Shown here: piece after piece, positions 39,276 to 48,201 of the stretch
Layout of the letters: every line of letters starts with the position of its first letter
Numbering within the stretch: position 1 is the first letter of the stretch
Assembly (NCBI RefSeq): GCF_025460835.1
Contig: NZ_JAMXAY010000018.1
Span: forward strand, 1-64,000
Reading direction: 5' to 3'
Source: Parapedobacter soli
GTDB taxonomy: Bacteria; Bacteroidota; Bacteroidia; Sphingobacteriales; Sphingobacteriaceae
DNA length: 64,000 bases
Program-made: the position numbers and the translations under genes
Notes under the pieces: model-generated
What the model was told of the DNA's origin: nothing
Databases searched by the model: none
What the model saw: the letters and a program-made list of their open reading frames with translations, nothing else

Positions 39276-40058
39276 CTACTGGATATTCGGATTAAAAGGC
39301 GCCCTGTCGCGGTCATCCGGCACACCGTCATTATCCGAATCCTGGACGCTCTCGCGATCGATGAAGAGGAGCTGGTAGCCTATGGGAAGGAATGTTTCCA
39401 GCACCATCGCATCGTATTCAGCTGTTGGAGCCATAGTCATCTGTATACCCACGAATGAACTTCCCAAATCGGGCGAGGCATTGACGTTGGCCACAACCAA
39501 CGCCGTGAAGTCACCTGCACGGACCAGCCGGGTAGCCACGGTCGACTGCATTCCCGGGGCCAGTTGCTGGGCGCTCCCGTTGCTACATACAATTGTAAAT
39601 TGCGGATTGCCTAGGTTAGCAAGCATCTGGTTTACTTCGCTTTGCACCACCTGCTCGGCATTCGTCAAGCCGAAGAAAGTCGTCGTGACATAGCGCCACA
39701 GCACATTATTATCGTTGCGGAGCACGTTTACACCGATGGTACTGCTCCCGCTGAGCTCAAACGCTTGGTACCCTTGCGGCATCTGGAAGCCCAGTGCCGG
39801 GTATCCGCTGTGGATAAAATATCCTCCTGGATTCTTAATGGTCGGCAGACCTCCGGGGATGTCGCCCCGTAGCACACCGTTGTTCAAGTCCCAATACAAG
39901 GCCTGCACACCGCGTACATTGGGACATAGTTGTGATGTCATATTGGCCAACTGCGCCTCCGGTGAGGGGTTATCCCGCTTACTGCACGAAAGCAGTAAAC
40001 AAACGGCAACGATGCAGATCATCCGTTGCCATGTTGTATGTCTTTGTAGCTGTTTCAT
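39276..40058 (-). CDS. Lipoprotein with C-terminal thrombospondin type 3-like Ca site
   Basis: A lipoprotein of about 260 residues. The ATG at 40058 gives MKQLQRHTTWQRMICIVAVC with lipobox LLLSC; the frame is open further upstream only through a TTG. The mature part contains the N-terminal LCPNVRGVQALYWDLNNGVL and a Gly/Asn-rich middle. It ends in an Asp-rich DSDNDGVPDDRDRAPFNPN, matching the calcium-binding thrombospondin type 3 pattern. I do not recognise a family for the main domain. It heads a two-gene unit with the 837-residue lipoprotein. Confidence 0.72.
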   Translation of the reverse strand: MKQLQRHTTWQRMICIVAVCLLLSCSKRDNPSPEAQLANMTSQLCPNVRGVQALYWDLNNGVLRGDIPGGLPTIKNPGGYFIHSGYPALGFQMPQGYQAFELSGSSTIGVNVLRNDNNVLWRYVTTTFFGLTNAEQVVQSEVNQMLANLGNPQFTIVCSNGSAQQLAPGMQSTVATRLVRAGDFTALVVANVNASPDLGSSFVGIQMTMAPTAEYDAMVLETFLPIGYQLLFIDRESVQDSDNDGVPDDRDRAPFNPNIQ

Positions 40059-40124
40059 CGTCAAGTTATTACTTACCTATACCGATTAACTTCCGGCATT
40101 TAATCAAATGGATACGCTATGAGT

Positions 40125-40151
40125 TTATCAACGGAATAAAGGCAAGGTGAA
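40125..40151 (-). promoter_or_regulatory. ECF-type promoter candidate of the TSP3/Ig lipoprotein pair
   Basis: Minus strand: TTCACC (40151-40146), 16 bases, then GATAA (40129-40125), about 67 bases before the ATG. It differs by one base in the -35 box from the motif at 31937-31963 and has the same spacing. Weaker than the other copies. Confidence 0.35.
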
Positions 40152-40175
40152 CAGCTGAATTCATTTTTTTACGCC

Positions 40176-40210
40176 AAAAAAAAGCCGCTTTCTAAGGTTA
40201 GAAAGCAGCT
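40176..40210 (-). terminator. Rho-independent terminator after the 508-residue lipoprotein gene
   Basis: Minus strand: AGCTGCTTTCTAA pairs with TTAGAAAGCGGCT around a 2-base loop, with one mismatch, and is followed by eight T. It lies about 40 bases after the stop at 40250. Confidence 0.85.
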
Positions 40211-40249
40211 CTTTCTGCAACTTTAATTCAGCGCGCGGACCTGACCCGG

Positions 40250-41776
40250 TCAGAATTCGTGGTCCCGCGACTCTCCCCACTCGGTATCCAGCGCAATGGA
40301 AAACCCGTTGATGGCACCCGTATCTCCAAGTAGCCGGCCGCGGAGCCGTAGCCGCACGTTGTTCCGTATCGATTGGGATATCGTTACCGTATTAAGCGCC
40401 ACGCCACCTTCGCCATAGGCCGTCAATTCATAGGTTATGGCCTCATCCTCAACGAGCAATCCAAAAAACTGGTGCAATGCAATCCGATAGTCGTCGGCAC
40501 CATCGAAACCGCTGAATTCGATCGTGTGGATATCCGACATGTGTTCCTCGGCTGGCTCGCCAAAAGGCGTATAGAGGAAATTACCGTGTTGCTTCGTTAC
40601 CTCAATCTTTTTAACCCGCAACAAATCGGCGGCTAAGTCGGTAAAATCGAATTCGACAAGGCTATAACAACGCCTCAGTACTGCCTCCATCTCCGCATCG
40701 CGACCATCTACCACCAAATTATCCAATAACACGGCGTAGGTGACTGCCCGGTAGTCATTAAAATGCTGCCCGAAATAAAACTCATTCGCATTGGTGACAT
40801 TATCGGGTAAAAGCATACCCTTATCAGATCGGTACGCCACAAATAGCACATCGTAACTGCCGTCTGCCAGCTTGATATCAAGCGCACCGCCCTCACCTAA
40901 TGCCGTCATGGATAGCTGCTGCTGTTGTACCACGGCACCATCTCCGGCCGAAAAAACATAGTAATGCAACGTGGTGGGCACCGTGGGGTCGCCTGTTTCC
41001 ACCTCGGCATTGTAAACACCGGACAAGCGGATGTTGTCCAACCGAACAGTGCCTTGTGTTTCATTGTAGTCACTGATAGTATCGCGATCACCGGCAAGGA
41101 AATCAAATTTTAAGTTCAACACAGTTGTTAGCCCGTCCCATATCGAGGAGAAATCAAACTGATAGGGATTTCTCTTTTGTTCCTCCATATTAGCAAATTG
41201 CCGGTTTTCAACGAAGGGCACATACGTCTCACCACCATCAAACGAATAAGAAAGTGAAAAAGCCTTTGGCCCCGTGTCAGAACTACTGATATCGAATGCG
41301 AATTCGGAAAGCGATTCTACACCCTGCAACGGCAGTTTCAATGTAACATTTCGTCCTCCACGAAGGCTAAATGCCTTACCCCCGGGATACGGTTCGACCG
41401 CAAAAGTCGAATTCGGATATGTGGGCGACGCAGCTACAGCCTCAAACGTAATCTCCGCCCCTTCCTCATCCACAGCGATATCAGGCTCCAAATCTTCAGC
41501 GTTGAACGACCAGAAGTAGAGGTACTGCGGTTCCAAACCGGGCTCGATGTTCTTCAATGCCTGCATACCGCCCAACCCATCGAAAGCCTGCAGAGCCGCC
41601 GACTTCATCCCATCCAAGGGGGTTACTTCGGCTTCGAAACCGGCCAACTTGAACGTGACATTCCGCAATTCATTCGTGGGTAACTCCGGGATGTGCCGCT
41701 TACAACCGGCAAACAAACAGACACACCATAAAATGGTGCATAATAAATAATCGGAAACGTGCTTTAAAGATCTCAT
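40250..41776 (-). CDS. Lipoprotein of unknown function with galactose-binding-like domain
   Basis: An exported lipoprotein of about 508 residues, start MRSLKHVSDYLLCTILWCVC and lipobox LFAGC. The longer upstream frame to 41887 adds a Cys/His-rich stretch that would precede the signal, so I reject it. One beta domain (about residues 100-270) has SFDGGETYVPF and GTVRLDNIRLSGV, a pattern seen in jelly-roll domains of Bacteroidota lipoproteins. The C-terminal half is another beta-rich region. No catalytic residues are apparent. It lies alone between two terminators, in the middle of the lipoprotein block between the two CHAT units. Confidence 0.7.
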   Translation of the reverse strand: MRSLKHVSDYLLCTILWCVCLFAGCKRHIPELPTNELRNVTFKLAGFEAEVTPLDGMKSAALQAFDGLGGMQALKNIEPGLEPQYLYFWSFNAEDLEPDIAVDEEGAEITFEAVAASPTYPNSTFAVEPYPGGKAFSLRGGRNVTLKLPLQGVESLSEFAFDISSSDTGPKAFSLSYSFDGGETYVPFVENRQFANMEEQKRNPYQFDFSSIWDGLTTVLNLKFDFLAGDRDTISDYNETQGTVRLDNIRLSGVYNAEVETGDPTVPTTLHYYVFSAGDGAVVQQQQLSMTALGEGGALDIKLADGSYDVLFVAYRSDKGMLLPDNVTNANEFYFGQHFNDYRAVTYAVLLDNLVVDGRDAEMEAVLRRCYSLVEFDFTDLAADLLRVKKIEVTKQHGNFLYTPFGEPAEEHMSDIHTIEFSGFDGADDYRIALHQFFGLLVEDEAITYELTAYGEGGVALNTVTISQSIRNNVRLRLRGRLLGDTGAINGFSIALDTEWGESRDHEF

Positions 41777-41802
41777 TGGTATATGTAAATTGGTTAATAA
41801 GC

Positions 41803-41892
41803 ATCCGTTGTGGCAGCATCCTCGCGATTGCGAATATGGGCTGCGACTTAATGCATGAGTCCAAGCATCATCCCGAAAATAACACAACGGAT
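41803..41892. repeat. 10-bp inverted repeat in the 312-base gap upstream of the 508-residue lipoprotein gene
   Basis: ATCCGTTGTG (41803-41812) and CACAACGGAT (41883-41892) are exact reverse complements 70 bases apart. The rest of the 312-base gap (41777-42088) holds the terminator of the metalloprotease gene but no gene or convincing promoter. The arms could be a pair of operator half-sites or a large RNA stem. Confidence 0.4.
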
Positions 41893-42023
41893 GGGAACAA
41901 CCAATAAAACACCTGAATACAAAGCAAACGTTACAATGTGGTAAAAAAGAATAACCGTTAAGATAACTTTTAGTACGTTGAGCCTTCTATCATCATAAAT
42001 ATATTGAATTTAAATTAAAACAA

Positions 42024-42048
42024 TGCCCACACCAAACCGACGTGGGCA
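42024..42048 (-). terminator. Terminator after the metalloprotease gene
   Basis: Minus strand: TGCCCAC pairs exactly with GTGGGCA around an 11-base loop, then TTGTTTTAATTT. It lies about 40 bases after the stop at 42089. Confidence 0.7.
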
Positions 42049-42088
42049 CTATACCATTTAAACGTTACGAAACCAGTCGCAACCGAAA

Positions 42089-44785
42089 TCAGCTTTTATC
42101 TACGGACAGCGCCTTGTCTATTATGAACAGTAAACTCTGCCGGTGCGCGGCAGTCTGTGCATCCGTGCCTGAGGCACCTGCCAATTTCCCCTTAAGATCA
42201 GTTAGGGCCGCTAACGCGCCGGCTTTGCTCGCATAGTCGTAGCCCGTCTTGGCTTCCAGGATACCAACCAACGCCTTCACATAATCCGTTTGCAGGTTCT
42301 GCCGAATCAGGTTGACAGCCCCGCCAAGGTCAGCATCAAAGATATTCGCGGTCAGGTCTTGCATTACATCGGTTACTGAATAACCATTTCCATACAGGCT
42401 GCTGTTGCTGATGCGCGTCAGGGTAGTCGGATGAAGGATATGCGAGAGCGTACTCACCTGCAGCGACCTAAACGTATTCTGTGGCTTGTAATCTTCCGTG
42501 CCACTGAAAAAGTTGAAGCCCCGGCGCTGGCGTTGCAAATAGGGGAACAGTTCATAATCCGTTGCGAACGCATCGGGCGCATACACATATTTACCCAGCA
42601 GTTCCATGGCCTTTTTCTGAACGTCTACCGGCACCGGTGTATAAGGTTTGGCGTCCGTTCGCTGCCCCACAAAACTACGGTCCACATACACGCCACCGAT
42701 ATACCGGCTGATGGCTGCTGCCATGCTTGCACGCTGGCTATTCAGTTGGCCATAGCGCTGCAACAGCTCTTGGTATCCTTGGTTGGGGCGGCTGAACCGA
42801 TCTTTCAGCTTTGGCATCATATCGTTTACTAATAGGAAACGCTCCTCCCCATAGGCCATCATATCGCTGGAGTGGTCATTTATCATCACCCGCGGGTCGA
42901 TGGCCTTGCCCGGGCTCCGCATATCGTCGGCATCATTGCCAAAGGCCAGCTTGGGGTCGGTGCTCCGGCTTAAAATTTTATCTAGCCCTTTTGCTTCGTC
43001 CGCCTCCGAAAATGGCGTATAACCATATTCAATGGCCCAAATATCATAAGGCCCCGCTTTTGTGGTATAATAATCGCCCTGCTTACTACGGTCGCGGCTC
43101 ACGTTAATGGCCGGATAGTCCATCACCGACCCCTGCAGACCGATTTTGCGTGTCAGTTTAGTATCGTGCAGTTGCTCAGGGCTAAGCATCTGGCTTGCCC
43201 GCATGTTGTGGTTCAAGCCGAGGGTATGCCCCATTTCATGCATAATCAAATAATAGAGGAATTGTTTATGCATTTCCTTTACCGTTTCCGATTTAGCAGC
43301 ATCGCCTGCTTCGGCATCTAATGTTTCCACAACAGCAACTCCGGTCTGGAACTGCATACTGAGCTCGTTAGCGAGGTTGCATAATGCCATACGGTTCACT
43401 TGGGAGTGGTGCACATACTCTGTCTGTGCTACCGCTTGCTCCGGATTTTCCCACGGTAACGATGCCAATGCGGCATTACCGCCATTAAACAAATCGTCCA
43501 TCACCGGTGTGCCCGCCCCCGATTTCCATTCTACCGTGATGTCGGCTCCTAGGATCTGCCCGGTCAGCGGGTTGAAAAAACTTGGGCCGATAGCGCCGTA
43601 GGTCGGAGTCGCTGAAGATTTCCAGCGGATCACATTATAAGTTATATCCGCCGGGTCCCAATCTGCATCATCGGGCATCTGTTTCATCACGATAGCATTC
43701 TTGAACCCAGCAGCTTCGAATGCTTCGTTCCACTTTTCCCCGGCCTCCTTGATTATCGGCCGGTACTCCAGCGGTGTGGTATTCTCTATCCAGAATACGA
43801 TTGGCTCCACCGGCTCGCTGACCCTTGCATTCGGGTTTTTCTTTTCAAGGTGCCAACGGCTGATAAAATCTCGGTATGGCGTGGGCGATATCGATGTCAG
43901 GTCATCCACCTCTGCCCCGAAGTAGCCCACACGGGGGTCGTCGCGCCTGGGGCGGTAGTTGTTTTGGGGTACTTCCAGAAATGAATGTTGCATTCTCACC
44001 GTCACATAGCGCGCATCGGTGATATCTTTGCCGCCACCATTCATAGGGGCGGGGTTGTCATAAGTCAACCGCACCACAATATCCGTATTTTTCGGGAATG
44101 ACCGCACCGTGTCGTAACTTGACTTCGCCGCATTCAAATTCCCCAGGTTGAAGACCGCTGTAGGCGGGATACCTGGAGGCATCACCGGTTTCACAGCGTC
44201 GAGCTTATTACTGATAAATAAACCATCAATCGGGATGAGGTAACCTGCACTATCGGAAGCAGCAATTTTCTCCGAATGGAATATTGTTTCTGCCACATCC
44301 GCATTGGCTGCCTTGCTCACCGGGTTATCCGGGTCATAATAAAATGATGTGTTTTTTCGTAAGAACTCAATTTTATCCTGGTTCTTCCGAATGCTGAACA
44401 ACCACGTATCGCGGATCATATTCTCGTTGAGATACAGCGACGTTGGCCCCCCCATAGAAAAGCTCTGATAGATAAAATCCTTGTCCAACTGCTCTTTCGG
44501 GAGGTATAGTTGCAAACTGGCCGTAGTGGTATCCCGATATAGCGTAAAAAGCCCGTCGATTTTCTTGCTCGACTTCACCTTTTCATCGATACTCGGCTTT
44601 TCGTCTTTCTTCTTCTTTGCCGAGTCCGCTACAGCTTTGGCCGTGCTGTCTGGCGGGGTTACCTTAGTGGTATCCGGTTGGTTCTTCGGAAGGGTGTCCT
44701 GTAGCAGGTACAGTGCCCCATGGCCTGAAACGGGCGTACCTAGAAATAGGCCGCCTATTACAGTTGCTAGCAATACATACTTCAT
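42089..44785 (-). CDS. Secreted zinc-dependent metalloprotease (metzincin-like, DUF4953/DUF5117 type)
   Basis: An 898-residue exported protease with a signal peptide (YVLLATVIGGLFLGTPVSG) and a Pro/Lys-rich linker at 30-75. The zinc site HEMGHTLGLNHN gives ligands H516, H520 and H526 with catalytic E517. A Met-turn follows at SVMDYP (M555), as in metzincins. The N-terminal half (LQLYLPKEQLDKDFIYQSF and onward) and the long C-terminal half match the layout of the Bacteroidota zinc-dependent metalloprotease family containing DUF5117, DUF5118 and DUF4953. It is likely periplasmic or exported. It is monocistronic, ended by the terminator at 42024-42048, and sits just downstream of the unit 2 CHAT gene. 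Confidence 0.85.
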   Translation of the reverse strand: MKYVLLATVIGGLFLGTPVSGHGALYLLQDTLPKNQPDTTKVTPPDSTAKAVADSAKKKKDEKPSIDEKVKSSKKIDGLFTLYRDTTTASLQLYLPKEQLDKDFIYQSFSMGGPTSLYLNENMIRDTWLFSIRKNQDKIEFLRKNTSFYYDPDNPVSKAANADVAETIFHSEKIAASDSAGYLIPIDGLFISNKLDAVKPVMPPGIPPTAVFNLGNLNAAKSSYDTVRSFPKNTDIVVRLTYDNPAPMNGGGKDITDARYVTVRMQHSFLEVPQNNYRPRRDDPRVGYFGAEVDDLTSISPTPYRDFISRWHLEKKNPNARVSEPVEPIVFWIENTTPLEYRPIIKEAGEKWNEAFEAAGFKNAIVMKQMPDDADWDPADITYNVIRWKSSATPTYGAIGPSFFNPLTGQILGADITVEWKSGAGTPVMDDLFNGGNAALASLPWENPEQAVAQTEYVHHSQVNRMALCNLANELSMQFQTGVAVVETLDAEAGDAAKSETVKEMHKQFLYYLIMHEMGHTLGLNHNMRASQMLSPEQLHDTKLTRKIGLQGSVMDYPAINVSRDRSKQGDYYTTKAGPYDIWAIEYGYTPFSEADEAKGLDKILSRSTDPKLAFGNDADDMRSPGKAIDPRVMINDHSSDMMAYGEERFLLVNDMMPKLKDRFSRPNQGYQELLQRYGQLNSQRASMAAAISRYIGGVYVDRSFVGQRTDAKPYTPVPVDVQKKAMELLGKYVYAPDAFATDYELFPYLQRQRRGFNFFSGTEDYKPQNTFRSLQVSTLSHILHPTTLTRISNSSLYGNGYSVTDVMQDLTANIFDADLGGAVNLIRQNLQTDYVKALVGILEAKTGYDYASKAGALAALTDLKGKLAGASGTDAQTAAHRQSLLFIIDKALSVDKS

Positions 44786-44835
44786 ACGATTTGGTTAAAA
44801 TTATACATTCATGTGTGGCACATCGTAGGCCAAGT

Positions 44836-44854
44836 GAGTCGTTCCGTACGACTC
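44836..44854 (-). promoter_or_regulatory. Perfect 7-bp hairpin upstream of the metalloprotease gene
   Basis: GAGTCGT and ACGACTC are exact reverse complements around a 5-base loop, about 50 bases before the ATG. No T-run follows, so it may be part of the leader or an operator. Its role is unknown. Confidence 0.35.
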
Positions 44855-44949
44855 TTCCCATAAGACGCCTCTGCACCAAATTAGTTGCTCACGAACATCG
44901 CAAATTATCACCGTATCACCCGCAACTTTTACGTTACATATCAATTGCC

Positions 44950-47900
44950 TTAGTTAGACTGGCCTCCTTTTTTCGGCTTCCGGCTCACCACTATAACACC
45001 TACAACCAACGAAATGAGCAAAACGCCAAGCATAATATGTCGGAATGGGGTAACCGGTTGTAATTCCACCGGACTCAAATCGCCCATAATAGCCAAACCG
45101 GCCCAATATTGCGGTGCCAACAAGCGGCCTTCTGCCTGCTGGAGATAAACCAGTTTTGCACGCTGCAATGCCAAATCTTTAGGTAGCCCCATCTGTAGAT
45201 GCATATAAAACGATTCGGTAATCACCATGCTCGATTGTTCGTCGATTTTCCACAGCCCGGCTAAAATGCTTTCACTACCTGCGTAGTTGAACGCGTGCGC
45301 CATCGATATCATGCCTTCTCCATTAAGATAACCGGATTTACCGGTTTCACAAGCAGTCAACACAGCCACATTGGCGATAAGGTTACAATTATAGATATCA
45401 TACAGATACACCGAGTTCTCCGTGCCTGCAGCACCGTCGTTAGTAAAAATCAACCGGGAATATTCGGGATGGTCGTTATTGGCCTCGGCATGTGTACCGA
45501 TATGGATAATACGATGATAGGCTGCATTAGAGCGGAACGCTTCAGCAGTCGACCGTTCCTCCACGAATAGCCTACCTCCCCATTCCCGCTGCATTTTATG
45601 TGCAAGTTTCACCGTAAATGGTAGTGGAAGGAGCTTTGTATATCCTCTGTCCATGGATAACGAATCCCGCCTGGCCGATGACAAGTACGCCGCTTTATTC
45701 CGGTCCGAAAATACCGGCGCAAATGCTACAAAATTATCCTTCATAACCGTACTGGGATTACCCGGCTTCAACGCCAACAAACTATAATGATACGATATGG
45801 CATATTTATTCAACAGGCATACTGCTGCCAATTCCCACAGGCTCGCAACGGGCACAGGTGCTAACATGTCGAAACTTACGTGATGCAGTATGCCATCGGG
45901 CACCACGATGACGCGACTACCTGTTAATGATGGCTCCAACGGCTGCCAAAGTATTTTATATAGTTGATGGGCCGCTTCCAACAATGGCCGTTCTCCTTGC
46001 CCGAAATCACGTAATAGTTTCACATAACGTTCCAAGCTGTCGTTAGCAAGTGGTGTAAAGGCCCATCCTGAGGCCGAAGAAACAAACGCAAAAAGACTTC
46101 CGCTAGATAGCACATACCTGATTACCGTCACATTTTCGGGCAGGGACCAGCCTATCCCAGCCAGCGCAATGCCTTCCTCAGCATAGCGCATCTGATAATA
46201 TGCCGGGAACCGTTGTTGCAGTTTATTCAAGAAAGTATTCCAGTTATCAACCGCGTGCCGGTAAGCACCGACTGCATTGTCGTCATTAGGGTTCTGTTGA
46301 AGGCTGATATGGATATTCTCCCGCAGCCGCTCCTCTTCTTCTAGCACCGAGTCCGGCACATGAGCAAACTTCAGGGCCTGCTGATAGTCCATCCTCGACC
46401 GCATCCGCGAATAAATCGCCCCCTCGTGGATATTCAACCCCTTTCTAAGCTGGGTGCTGTCATTCGTTTTCAGGTAAAGCTCAAAATGAAGCTTTTTGAT
46501 GAAATCGGTCAACGTTTGATGGCTTGCGATATGAGCCATAATGTCTTTCTGGTCGGTCAGTATCCGTTTCTTCCGATCGATGATTTCCGTTGCTTGCGCC
46601 AACTCCGCCAGCAATGACTGTAGTTCCGCGATACTCTTGGTTGGCGACAGTTCATAGGATGCCTTTGCGCGGATGAGCAAGGGCGACACTTTCTCCCCTT
46701 CGGTTTTGATAGAATCCTCCAGCGTAACGCTCTGACCTACAAACTTATTGATTTCGGCCAACGCACGTTGTGCATAGCCGTACGCTTGCCGGAAATCATG
46801 GCATTGGAACGCCAACTCACCGAGATGTTGAAGTTGGTAAAACGAGAGGAGTGAACGCTCGTTACCGGCGTCTCCCACGTAGCGCAGTGTCTTCACCGCA
46901 AGCGCTGTCGCCGTATCACATCGGCCCAGCTTCGCTTGGAAAGACGCGTACTTACGCAAAAACTCAAGATAAATATTGTCATACGTATCGGCGAATGCCA
47001 GCGCATACAGGCTGTCTGCCTTTTTATAGTACCTCTCTGCCGACTCATCCGAATGCTGTCTCTCTCCGATCAGTGCTAGCGCATAACATGCATCGGCATC
47101 CCAAAACAGGTAGTCCGCGCCGGCTCCTTTGATGGCCTCTCTTCCTTCAATAAGATATTCGCTCGCTTTCTTATAATCCGATGTTGCATAATACAGTTGC
47201 CCCAGGAGGATCTGTGAAATAAAGATCGCCGGGTCGTCTGCCTGCAGACGCTGCTTTTTCTGTTCAAACGAATACAATAGGAGCTGTTCGGTTTTTGCAT
47301 AATTCCCCAGTTCCTTATATGCGCCACCAAGATTGTCGATTGCCTCAAACTGGAGCGATAGGGCTTGCTTCTTCTCATCCGCATAACCTGGCATCGACAA
47401 AAACTCCCGTAATAAGGCGATGCATTTCTCCATCGATTGGATGGATTGGCTGGTCCGGCCCTGAAGGCTGTAAACGCCGGCTAGGTTATTCAAAAGGAGC
47501 GCCTGCCTGAAGTGCGTATTCAGCGGCGAATCATCAATCTGCTTCACCGCTTCGATAGACTTGTCAAAAAAATATTCCGCGCTGTCTAATTTAGCCGAAT
47601 ACCATGATAGTACGCCAAGCGACATATACGTCTGGTAAAGTTGCTTTTGGTCCGGGTCAGGCTGCTGCGACACCAGGTCCGTAGCAATAAGGTAGTGTTT
47701 ACGGGCAAGATCCAGGTTGGCCATCCGCCGTGCGTATTCGCCAAGATTACGTTGCATCAGCGCTAGCCGCTCGATTGGCGTATCTGTCGCCCGCTGGGCG
47801 AACGACAATGCTTCAAGATGTGCATCATACGCCCGTTTGTTATCGCCCATCAACCCGTAGAATTCTCCCAAATCGGCATAGGCCTCACGCAATGAACCCG

Positions 47901-48201
47901 ATTGGGCTCCAAACGACTCTATCTTTCTGACCAGTTCCTCGGCGGTTTGTTTGGCTTGTGCTGCCCCATATCTTTCGTGAGCGACATCACCGGCTAATTT
48001 CACGTATGACGCCAGCGAGTCCCCTTGCTGCTCCTCTATGAGAAAATCCAGGTGTTGTTGAAGTAATTGATTGGCCTCAGTTACGTTATTGTTATCCAAC
48101 AATTGTCGTACCTCGGTTTTTATCTGCGCTTCTTGTGCTATCCCTGTTGTAGCCAGGAATGCAATGGGAAACAAAACAGCTAAAAACACAAGGCATTTCA
48201 T
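44950..48201 (-). CDS. Periplasmic TPR-CHAT protease with C-terminal membrane anchor (unit 2)
   Basis: A paralogue of the unit 1 protein, 1083 residues. It has a signal peptide (MKCLVFLAVLFPIAFLATTG, cleavage near residue 22), TPR-like repeats to about residue 600, then a CHAT domain with H904 (IIHIGTHAE) and C951 (VLTACETG). GEGMISMAHAFNYAG and LWKIDEQSSMVI follow, as in unit 1. The C-terminal membrane segment (about 1055-1072, IMLGVLLISLVVGVIVV) is followed by the basic tail SRKPKKGGQSN. Its start overlaps the anti-sigma-like gene by four bases (ATGA). The dyad spacing is 47 residues against 51 in unit 1. A long helical stretch precedes the CHAT domain. Confidence 0.85.
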   Translation of the reverse strand: MKCLVFLAVLFPIAFLATTGIAQEAQIKTEVRQLLDNNNVTEANQLLQQHLDFLIEEQQGDSLASYVKLAGDVAHERYGAAQAKQTAEELVRKIESFGAQSGSLREAYADLGEFYGLMGDNKRAYDAHLEALSFAQRATDTPIERLALMQRNLGEYARRMANLDLARKHYLIATDLVSQQPDPDQKQLYQTYMSLGVLSWYSAKLDSAEYFFDKSIEAVKQIDDSPLNTHFRQALLLNNLAGVYSLQGRTSQSIQSMEKCIALLREFLSMPGYADEKKQALSLQFEAIDNLGGAYKELGNYAKTEQLLLYSFEQKKQRLQADDPAIFISQILLGQLYYATSDYKKASEYLIEGREAIKGAGADYLFWDADACYALALIGERQHSDESAERYYKKADSLYALAFADTYDNIYLEFLRKYASFQAKLGRCDTATALAVKTLRYVGDAGNERSLLSFYQLQHLGELAFQCHDFRQAYGYAQRALAEINKFVGQSVTLEDSIKTEGEKVSPLLIRAKASYELSPTKSIAELQSLLAELAQATEIIDRKKRILTDQKDIMAHIASHQTLTDFIKKLHFELYLKTNDSTQLRKGLNIHEGAIYSRMRSRMDYQQALKFAHVPDSVLEEEERLRENIHISLQQNPNDDNAVGAYRHAVDNWNTFLNKLQQRFPAYYQMRYAEEGIALAGIGWSLPENVTVIRYVLSSGSLFAFVSSASGWAFTPLANDSLERYVKLLRDFGQGERPLLEAAHQLYKILWQPLEPSLTGSRVIVVPDGILHHVSFDMLAPVPVASLWELAAVCLLNKYAISYHYSLLALKPGNPSTVMKDNFVAFAPVFSDRNKAAYLSSARRDSLSMDRGYTKLLPLPFTVKLAHKMQREWGGRLFVEERSTAEAFRSNAAYHRIIHIGTHAEANNDHPEYSRLIFTNDGAAGTENSVYLYDIYNCNLIANVAVLTACETGKSGYLNGEGMISMAHAFNYAGSESILAGLWKIDEQSSMVITESFYMHLQMGLPKDLALQRAKLVYLQQAEGRLLAPQYWAGLAIMGDLSPVELQPVTPFRHIMLGVLLISLVVGVIVVSRKPKKGGQSN

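Noticed and set aside
41777-41887. A longer N-terminus for the 508-residue lipoprotein
   Set aside because: It adds 37 residues rich in Cys and His before a complete lipoprotein signal peptide.
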